From: an uncultured Lachnospiraceae bacterium
Lineage (GTDB): Bacteria; Bacillota_A; Clostridia; Lachnospirales; Lachnospiraceae
Assembly (NCBI GenBank): GCA_910588595.1
Contig: CAJUQU010000267.1
Location: 1 to 5,835 of the forward strand
Reading direction: 5' to 3'
DNA length: 5,835 nucleotides
A program made the translations under genes and the position numbers. Of this stretch, positions 1 through 4,817 are shown piece after piece; within the stretch, counting starts at the first letter, position 1, and each line of letters starts with the position of its first letter. The notes under the pieces were generated by a model, which was not told the origin of the DNA, made no database searches, and saw nothing but the letters and a program-made list of their open reading frames with translations.

Positions 1-19
1 TAGAGCCATTTTAGAGCCA
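1..19. repeat. short tandem direct repeat at left edge
   Basis: The octamer TAGAGCCA occurs twice (1-8 and 12-19), separated by TTT, giving an 11-bp period, close to one helical turn. It lies beyond the guaA terminator and is cut by the window edge, so more copies could exist outside. It could be part of an operator for the next gene or simply chance; nothing here decides. Confidence 0.4.
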
Positions 20-32
20 ACAGGCATAAAGC

Positions 33-71
33 AATCCCGGAAACGCCCATTTTATCAGCATTTCCGGGATT
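33..71 (-). terminator. intrinsic terminator of guaA, possibly bidirectional
   Basis: A perfect 11-bp inverted repeat, AATCCCGGAAA (33-43) and TTTCCGGGATT (61-71), begins about 8 nt past the guaA stop. Beyond one C/A mismatch, two further G-C pairs (45-46 with 58-59) narrow the loop to 11 nt. Read on the minus strand the stem is preceded by AAAA and followed by a weak U-stretch (UU-GC-UUU). Read on the plus strand it is followed by UUUU, so it may also stop a plus-strand transcript entering from the left. Confidence 0.7.
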
Positions 72-78
72 TTATCCG

Positions 79-1689
79 TTACTCGAACTCAATCGTCCCC
101 GGCGGCTTAGAACTTATATCAAACAGCACCCGGTTCACCCCCCGCACTTCGTTGATGATCCGGTTCATCACCGTCTGCAGCACTGCAAACGGTATCTCCG
201 CGCACTCCGCGGTCATGAAATCGACCGTTTTCACGGCGCGCAGCGCCACCGCATAGTCGTACGTCCGCTCGTCCCCCATAACGCCGACGCTGCGCATGTT
301 CGTCAGCGCCGCGAAGTACTGATCTGGTCTCCATGGCGCTGCCGCGCCATGCTCTTTGTCATACGTTGCAGCCGCCTTGTCCACTTCTTCGCGGTATATC
401 GCGTCGGCATCCTGCACGATATGGACCTTCTCGGCAGTGACCTCGCCGATGATGCGGATGCCAAGTCCCGGTCCTGGGAACGGCTGACGGAACACCAGTT
501 TCTCAGGAAGTCCCAGCTCCAGGCCAGCCTTGCGAACCTCATCCTTGAACAGATCGCGCAATGGCTCGATGATCTCCTTGAAATCAACATAGTCAGGGAG
601 TCCGCCCACGTTGTGATGTGACTTGATCACGGCGGACTCACCGCCAAGACCGCTCTCCACCACATCGGGATAGATCGTTCCTTGGGCAAGGAAGTCCACT
701 GCTCCGATCTTCTTTGCCTCCTCCTCAAACACGCGGATAAACTCTTCGCCGATGATCTTTCTCTTTGTCTCAGGCTCCGTCACTCCCGCAAGCCTGCCAT
801 AATAGCGCTCCTGGGCATTGACACGGATAAAATTGAGGTCGAAATCCCCGTCAGGACCAAACACCGCCTCAACCTCGTCCCCCTCATTCTTGCGCAGCAG
901 ACCGTGGTCGACAAAGACGCAGGTCAGCTGCCTGCCGATCGCCCTGGAGAGCAGCCCCGCCGCCACCGAGGAATCCACGCCGCCCGAGAGCGCAAGGAGC
1001 ACTTTTCCGTCCCCTACTTTTTCGCGGATCTGCCGCACCGACTCCTCCACAAAGGAATCCATACGCCATGTTCCCTCGCAGCCGCAGACACCGCGGACAA
1101 AGTTGTAGAGCATCTTTGTTCCCTCGACAGTGTGCAGCACCTCGGGGTGGAACTGGATCGCATAGAGTTTCTTATCCGGGCACTGCGCAGCCGCGACCGG
1201 GCAGTTGTCCGTGTGCGCCACAGTGGAAAATCCTGGCGCGATCCGCGATATATAGTCAAAATGGCTCATCCAGCACACGGTCTCACGCTCCACGCCCGCA
1301 AACAGCGGCGAGGACGGATCCACATGCACCTGCGTCTTTCCATACTCGCGCACCGGCGCTTTCTCGACATTGCCGCCGAGCACGAGCATCATGAGCTGCG
1401 CGCCGTAGCAGAGTCCCAGCACCGGGATCCCCAGTTCAAAAAGTTCCTTTGTGCAGGCGGGTGCATTTTCCTCGTAACAGCTGTTTGGTCCGCCCGTCAA
1501 TATGATACCCTTCGGCTTCATCGCCTTGATCTGTTCGATGTCTGTCCTGTAGGAATAGATCTCGCAATATACATTGCACTCCCTGACACGCCTTGCCACA
1601 AGCTGGTTGTACTGACCGCCAAAATCGATGACGATCACCTTCTCGTTAGAAAGCCCCTGTTCCATGGAAAGTCCATTCTTCATGTCCAT
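79..1689 (-). CDS. guaA: GMP synthase (glutamine-hydrolysing)
   Basis: Catalyses the last step of GMP synthesis: XMP + ATP + glutamine to GMP, AMP, PPi and glutamate, in the cytoplasm. The 536-residue protein has all expected parts. An N-terminal class I glutamine amidotransferase domain (about 17-200) carries the triad C94 (in GLCYGAQ), H181 and E183 (in FHPE). An ATP-pyrophosphatase domain carries the PP-loop SGGVDSS at 235-241. A C-terminal dimerisation domain ends in KPPGTIEFE. Relative to the E. coli protein as I remember it, about 14 extra residues sit around 443-460, a feature I associate with clostridial GuaA. I place the start at the ATG at 1689 because GGGAGG lies 7 nt upstream of it. 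An in-frame ATG at 1725 would add 12 residues but has no ribosome site and lies only about 10 nt from the predicted transcript start. The gene appears complete and transcribed alone. Spot counts give 63-68% GC, higher than the other genes here. Confidence 0.97.
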   Translation of the reverse strand: MDMKNGLSMEQGLSNEKVIVIDFGGQYNQLVARRVRECNVYCEIYSYRTDIEQIKAMKPKGIILTGGPNSCYEENAPACTKELFELGIPVLGLCYGAQLMMLVLGGNVEKAPVREYGKTQVHVDPSSPLFAGVERETVCWMSHFDYISRIAPGFSTVAHTDNCPVAAAQCPDKKLYAIQFHPEVLHTVEGTKMLYNFVRGVCGCEGTWRMDSFVEESVRQIREKVGDGKVLLALSGGVDSSVAAGLLSRAIGRQLTCVFVDHGLLRKNEGDEVEAVFGPDGDFDLNFIRVNAQERYYGRLAGVTEPETKRKIIGEEFIRVFEEEAKKIGAVDFLAQGTIYPDVVESGLGGESAVIKSHHNVGGLPDYVDFKEIIEPLRDLFKDEVRKAGLELGLPEKLVFRQPFPGPGLGIRIIGEVTAEKVHIVQDADAIYREEVDKAAATYDKEHGAAAPWRPDQYFAALTNMRSVGVMGDERTYDYAVALRAVKTVDFMTAECAEIPFAVLQTVMNRIINEVRGVNRVLFDISSKPPGTIEFE

Positions 1690-1696
1690 CCTCTTT

Positions 1697-1704
1697 CCTC
1701 CCTT
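1697..1704 (-). promoter_or_regulatory. ribosome binding site of guaA
   Basis: AAGGGAGG on the minus strand lies 7 nt before the ATG at 1687-1689. It decides the start: the upstream in-frame ATG at 1723-1725 has no comparable site. Confidence 0.85.
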
Positions 1705-1717
1705 GTAATGATCAAAA

Positions 1718-1730
1718 CTGCGCATCGCAG
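1718..1730 (-). other. small hairpin at the 5' end of the guaA leader
   Basis: On the minus strand CTGCG-ATG-CGCAG forms a perfect 5-bp, GC-rich stem with a 3-nt loop, followed directly by TTTT. It would start about 5 nt after the predicted transcript start. Possible roles are a 5'-end stabiliser or a very weak attenuator; the stem is short for a terminator. The loop contains the unused upstream in-frame ATG. Confidence 0.45.
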
Positions 1731-1741
1731 ATATATGCTTT

Positions 1742-1770
1742 ATAGTACCATGAAAACGCGCTTAAATCAA
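1742..1770 (-). promoter_or_regulatory. predicted sigma-A promoter of guaA
   Basis: On the minus strand a -35-like TTGATT (1765-1770) is separated by 17 nt from a -10-like TACTAT (1742-1747). The -10 is preceded by TGG, giving an extended TGn -10 that would compensate for the imperfect hexamers. The predicted start near 1735 gives a leader of about 45 nt. I saw no purine-riboswitch core or PurR-type box in the leader or just upstream. Confidence 0.6.
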
Positions 1771-1833
1771 CAATTTTTACTTATGCTCCACAGTAAACAC
1801 ATGTCTCTAATTTTAATAAATATGAGCTGTGTT

Positions 1834-1854
1834 TTTTGTGAAAATAACACAAAA
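1834..1854. repeat. 21-bp palindrome, candidate operator
   Basis: TTTTGTG (1834-1840), 7 nt, then CACAAAA (1848-1854): a perfect 7-bp inverted repeat centred about 75 bp upstream of the guaA -35. A second, overlapping inverted repeat is TGTGTT (1828-1833) with AACACA (1846-1851). Neither strand has a U-run after it, so a protein-binding site is more likely than a terminator. The general TTGTG/CACAA form resembles sites of several regulator families (for example CRP/FNR-like or Rex-like), but the match is too loose to name one. Confidence 0.4.
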
Positions 1855-1960
1855 TCAAAAGCAGGTAAACAGTACTAAAGACCTGTCAAATGCAGAAGTG
1901 TTAGAATAAAATGATTTTATATATTGCATCAGCATGTTCAGTTTACAATTTAACCATAAA

Positions 1961-2060
1961 GCTAGCGTTTACCGTGCTCATGCCCCACCATCGTTCCACC
2001 TATGAGTGTTATGACAGCCAGTCGGGAGCAGCGCTGGATCTGCATCTTTGAAACCCAACA
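1961..2060. other. GC-rich island of unknown nature in the intergenic region
   Basis: This 100-bp stretch is 54% GC by direct count. The 100 bp to its left (1861-1960) is 30% and 2101-2200 is 21%. Both strands are briefly open. The minus strand has a 27-codon frame from ATG at 2045 to TAG at 1962, with a hydrophobic middle (AVITLIGG) and a polar end (HEHGKR). The plus strand has a 23-codon frame from ATG at 1980 to TGA at 2051. Neither has a ribosome site and I recognise neither. It contains the perfect palindrome CAGCGCTG (2029-2036). It could be a decayed gene end, a mobile-element remnant or a small RNA; I found no tRNA or known riboswitch signature. Confidence 0.35.
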
Positions 2061-2095
2061 GATAAATCTGGAAAAAGTCTGCTTTGATCAATACC

Positions 2096-2110
2096 AGTAT
2101 CTTAGATACT
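2096..2110. repeat. 15-bp perfect palindrome
   Basis: AGTATCT-T-AGATACT, 7 bp per arm, about 70 bp upstream of the chemoreceptor -35. As RNA on the plus strand it gives a 6-bp AU-rich hairpin with a UUA loop followed by UUUUGC, too weak to be a confident terminator. It is equally plausible as an operator, or as the end of whatever occupied the adjacent GC-rich island. Confidence 0.4.
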
Positions 2111-2178
2111 TTTGCATAATTTTTTACTGATTTGGCATAAAAAAATATAGAACATTCATAAAAAATAATAACTTTTTC

Positions 2179-2207
2179 TTGTATTCATCTTAAAATAGCG
2201 ATACAAT
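2179..2207 (+). promoter_or_regulatory. predicted sigma-A promoter of the plus-strand chemoreceptor
   Basis: TTGTAT (2179-2184), a 17-nt spacer, then TACAAT (2202-2207), a five-of-six match to the -10 consensus. About 80 bp of very AT-rich DNA with A and T runs lies upstream and could act as an UP element. The predicted start near 2214 leaves a leader of about 60 nt. A flagellar sigma-28/SigD promoter was looked for: GCGATA is present twice, but no TAAA lies at the required distance. Confidence 0.6.
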
Positions 2208-2223
2208 GACATAGAAAGATCGC

Positions 2224-2248
2224 AGCGATACGACACTCTCCTATCGTT
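2224..2248 (+). other. leader hairpin and repeated octamer upstream of the chemoreceptor
   Basis: AGCGATA (2224-2230) can pair with TATCGTT (2242-2248) with one G-U pair and an 11-nt loop, in the 5' untranslated region and upstream of the ribosome site. The octamer AGCGATAC beginning this stem (2224-2231) is an exact copy of 2197-2204, which overlaps the -10 hexamer. The pair of copies 27 bp apart could be a regulator's binding sites. Confidence 0.35.
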
Positions 2249-2261
2249 ACGAAAAAACAAT

Positions 2262-2268
2262 AAGGGGG
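2262..2268 (+). promoter_or_regulatory. ribosome binding site of the plus-strand chemoreceptor
   Basis: AAGGGGG lies 6 nt before the ATG at 2275, fixing that codon as the start. It is a strong purine-rich site although not a perfect AGGAGG. Confidence 0.75.
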
Positions 2269-2274
2269 TTCATA

Positions 2275-4305
2275 ATGAGCACACAGAACAAAGCAGCAAA
2301 ACCTAAGAAGCGTATCGCTGACGAGATCATGTATCAGATCGGCAAGAGCGTGATTCTCGTATTTCTCATCGTCGCAATCGTTGCAATCGTCATGGTCGGC
2401 TGGACGATCATGACATCCAAGGAAACCGAACTGACACTCGAATCGAGTGCCGCTGCCAAGCAGCTGACTGGATTTCTGGAACAATATATCCGAGGAGTGG
2501 AACAACTGGCTGCCAATCCTGAGATTAAGGACGTCATGCTGCAGACCGAAGCAGGTGATGATATCCTGCAGGCGGACAACATGGACACTGTAAGGACAAA
2601 TCTCATCAACATCGCAAACACCGACACTGAAAATACACTGTCCGTCTGGATCTCTGACCTCGACGCAAGCGTCCTGACACAGTCAGACGGATATACATCA
2701 GGGGAAGGCTGGGATGTCACAAGCCGTGAATGGTACAAATGTATTGATTTGGGCAGGACGATCCTCACTGAACCTTATATCGATTCCTCGACTAAAAAAA
2801 TGATACTGAGTGCAGTATCTCCCGTTTATGATGATGCAGGCACTGCCATCGGTGCCGTCGGCATCGATATCACCCTGGATCATATGACAGATATCATGAG
2901 CGGGTACAAGATCGGGCGTAACGGCTATGTCCTGTTGTTATCTGGAAGCGGTACATTCCTCTATCATCCGCAGAATGATATCATCCAGAAAAATATCACT
3001 GATGTCAAAATATCACAAAACGTCGTGGATGCAGTCCTTTCAAGCAGCGATGTATTCCTGCGCTACACTGTCGATGGCGTGGTGAAATATGGTTCCGTAT
3101 CCCCCGTGGGCGAAACAGGCTATATCGTTCTCAGCAACATGCCTTTGACGGAATACTATTCCATACTGATCGCTATGGTCATCGCCCTGATCATCATCTT
3201 CGCAGCTGGTATCCTGCTCATAGCACTCAGCATCAGGAAGAGCGCCGCAAACCTGACCAGACCGATCCTGGAACTGAACCACACAGCACAGCAGCTTGCT
3301 GACGGAGACTTAGATGTTCATCTCAAGATCGAGTCGGAAGATGAGATCGGCGAACTGGGAGAATCCATTGGAAAGACCGTTGCCCGCCTAAAAGAATACA
3401 TTGTATACATAGATGAGACCGCAGAAGTGCTCGCACAGATTGCAGACGGCAAATTGAGCATCCATCTGAAAAACGATTATGTCGGCGAATTTCAGAAGAT
3501 CAAAGCTGCCCTGCTCAATATCTCCTCGTCCATGAATGATGTCATGGAAGGGATCAATACAAGTTCTGACCGTGTATCCGCAGGCGCGACGGAGCTGGCC
3601 TCCGCTTCCCAGATGATCGCTGAGAGTTCCGAGCTGCAGGCAGCATCTGTGGAACAGCTGGCTGCGACGACAAACACCGTGGCTGACCATGTGGAGGAGA
3701 GCCACAGAGACGCGGAGGCATCTGCGCGGGAGACAGAAAAAGTCACTGCTATGATCGAGCAGAATCAGGAAAAAATGACAATGATGATGGATGCCATGAA
3801 CAAGATCCGCCAGACATCACAGCAGGTTGTAGGCATAATCCAGACGATCGAGGAGATCGCCGACCAGACAAACCTCCTGTCGCTCAATGCATCTATCGAG
3901 GCTGCCCGTGCCGGTGAAGCCGGAAAGGGGTTTGCAGTCGTGGCAGACGAGATCGGAAAGCTTGCACTAGAAAGCTCTAAGGCGGCAAGCTCAACAAGAA
4001 ATCTGATCGAGATCTCCATGGGGGAGATCAGCAAAGGAAACGCGATCGCCACTGACGCCATGAACTCATTGAAAGAATCCGTGAGCGCTGTCGACCATGT
4101 GAATGAGATGATCAAAAAGACCGCCGCTAATTCAGCTGTTCAGGCAGAGAACATGGAACAACTGAGAGTCGGCATCGATGAGATCGCACGCGGTATCCAG
4201 GACAACTCCGCAGCATCACAGGAAACTTCCGCCACATCAGAAGAACTTGCGACACAGGCTGATCTCCTGAACAAGATGGTTCAGAAGTTTGAACTGATAC
4301 ATTAA
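2275..4305 (+). CDS. methyl-accepting chemotaxis protein with dCache sensor domain
   Basis: A complete 676-residue membrane chemoreceptor that passes ligand binding outside the cell to the CheA/CheW kinase complex. A short basic cytoplasmic start (KPKKR) precedes transmembrane segment 1 (about 25-46). An extracellular double-Cache domain follows (about 50-290) with the SREWY signature at 150-154 and VGIDIT at 195-200. Transmembrane segment 2 is about 295-320. A HAMP domain (about 321-375) has P330 and the EDEIGEL element at 355-361; a second HAMP-like segment is at about 380-418. The coiled-coil signalling domain has its highly conserved tip at about 523-562 (core QTNLLSLNASIEAARAG). R151, W153, Y168 and D198 fit the residue pattern of amino-acid-binding dCache domains, so an amino-acid ligand is likely; the exact ligand cannot be read. 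No C-terminal CheR/CheB-docking pentapeptide of the NWETF type is present. It has its own promoter and ends at a hairpin shared with the convergent operon. Confidence 0.95.
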   Translation: MSTQNKAAKPKKRIADEIMYQIGKSVILVFLIVAIVAIVMVGWTIMTSKETELTLESSAAAKQLTGFLEQYIRGVEQLAANPEIKDVMLQTEAGDDILQADNMDTVRTNLINIANTDTENTLSVWISDLDASVLTQSDGYTSGEGWDVTSREWYKCIDLGRTILTEPYIDSSTKKMILSAVSPVYDDAGTAIGAVGIDITLDHMTDIMSGYKIGRNGYVLLLSGSGTFLYHPQNDIIQKNITDVKISQNVVDAVLSSSDVFLRYTVDGVVKYGSVSPVGETGYIVLSNMPLTEYYSILIAMVIALIIIFAAGILLIALSIRKSAANLTRPILELNHTAQQLADGDLDVHLKIESEDEIGELGESIGKTVARLKEYIVYIDETAEVLAQIADGKLSIHLKNDYVGEFQKIKAALLNISSSMNDVMEGINTSSDRVSAGATELASASQMIAESSELQAASVEQLAATTNTVADHVEESHRDAEASARETEKVTAMIEQNQEKMTMMMDAMNKIRQTSQQVVGIIQTIEEIADQTNLLSLNASIEAARAGEAGKGFAVVADEIGKLALESSKAASSTRNLIEISMGEISKGNAIATDAMNSLKESVSAVDHVNEMIKKTAANSAVQAENMEQLRVGIDEIARGIQDNSAASQETSATSEELATQADLLNKMVQKFELIH

Positions 4306-4309
4306 AATG

Positions 4310-4355
4310 GTACATTAAAGAAGATGCTCCTAACAGGGCATCTTCTTTAATGTAC
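4310..4355. terminator. shared bidirectional hairpin between convergent genes
   Basis: A perfect 18-bp inverted repeat (4310-4327 with 4338-4355) extends inward by a G-U and a C-G pair to leave a 6-nt loop. The core stem AAGATGC/GCATCTT is flanked by AAAG and CTTT, the usual bidirectional arrangement, although no long U-run follows in either direction. It begins 4 nt after the chemoreceptor stop. Its right arm contains the stop codon (4347-4349) and last codons of the minus-strand lipoprotein gene, so it serves as coding end and terminator at once. Confidence 0.8.
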
Positions 4356-4793
4356 TACTGCTGTCGCGGAATCTCCTGCAGCGGCCTGTCTTAAAACTGC
4401 TGCGACAAGCTGTTCAAAGTTCTGTCCAGAGTGGCTTGCGCCGGTGACTGCATCTATTATCGTATCTTTCTGTCCATCGATCAGCTGCTTCACATAGTCA
4501 CGCGTATATTTGTTTGGATAAGTCCCCTGCTGTGAAAACATATTTTTCATATAGCTGCCGTCCCAAGCCTTGATGAATCCGCTCTCGTTCTTGGCATTGT
4601 ACTCGGCTGACACAATTTTGCCGCCTTTTACCTGGATAATCAGATATTCCCGCCATCCGTGGGAATATTCTGACATCTCAGCGGTATAGAACCCGTCCTT
4701 TAATCCATTTGCACTGCTGCACCCTGCAGATACGCTGATCAAGACAACAGCCACCACCAACAGCACGATTTTTATCATTTTAATCCGATCCAT
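4347..4793 (-). CDS. FMN-binding domain lipoprotein, predicted covalently flavinylated
   Basis: A 148-residue exported lipoprotein. The N-terminus (MDRIKMIKIV then a hydrophobic run to about 22) ends in a lipobox with C25 (SVSAGC), predicting lipid anchoring on the outer face of the cytoplasmic membrane. Residues about 32-137 form one FMN_bind-type domain (Pfam PF04205 by recognition): DGFYTAEMSEYSHGW, then GGKIVSAEYNAKN, then DAVTGASHSG at 114-123. The last matches the D-x-x-[ST]-G-A-[ST] flavinylation motif, predicting S120 as the residue that ApbE-type transferases would link to FMN; serine replaces the more usual threonine. Such domains carry electrons in NqrC/RnfG, in extracellular electron transfer (PplA-like) and in flavin-based respiratory enzymes. 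Its partner here is unknown. The start has a textbook AGGAGG 6 nt upstream. It lies 24 nt after the stop of a chemoreceptor on the same strand, so the two are probably one operon. No apbE is visible in the window. Confidence 0.88.
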   Translation of the reverse strand: MDRIKMIKIVLLVVAVVLISVSAGCSSANGLKDGFYTAEMSEYSHGWREYLIIQVKGGKIVSAEYNAKNESGFIKAWDGSYMKNMFSQQGTYPNKYTRDYVKQLIDGQKDTIIDAVTGASHSGQNFEQLVAAVLRQAAAGDSATAVVH

Positions 4794-4799
4794 TTCCTT

Positions 4800-4805
4800 C
4801 CTCCT
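4800..4805 (-). promoter_or_regulatory. ribosome binding site of the FMN-binding lipoprotein
   Basis: A perfect AGGAGG on the minus strand lies 6 nt before the ATG at 4791-4793, within the 24-nt gap after the upstream chemoreceptor stop. It decides between M1 and the in-frame M6, and implies strong independent initiation within the operon. Confidence 0.85.
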
Positions 4806-4817
4806 GGCCTTTTCATT

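Noticed and set aside
1690..1725. In-frame upstream ATG that would extend GuaA to 548 residues
   Set aside because: There is no ribosome site in front of it and it lies about 10 nt from the predicted transcript start, whereas the ATG at 1689 has GGGAGG at 7 nt.
682..1878. A 398-codon open frame on the plus strand, antisense to guaA
   Set aside because: It is a long shadow created by the GC-biased codons of guaA. Its translation shows no recognisable domain, and it runs out into AT-rich intergenic DNA. No ribosome site supports it.
1962..2051. Two tiny genes (27 codons on minus, 23 codons on plus) in the GC-rich island
   Set aside because: Neither has a ribosome site or a recognisable product, and they overlap on opposite strands. 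They are reported as part of the island and not as CDS.
2191..2231. Flagellar sigma-28/SigD promoter for the chemoreceptor
   Set aside because: GCGATA resembles the -10 of this class and occurs twice, but no TAAA lies 14-16 nt upstream of either copy. The sigma-A-like pair with a 17-nt spacer is the better fit.
1690..2274. Possible purine riboswitch before guaA or c-di-GMP (GEMM) riboswitch before the chemoreceptor
   Set aside because: Both were looked for because they are common before such genes in clostridia. I found neither the purine-aptamer core nor the GEMM conserved blocks on the appropriate strand.
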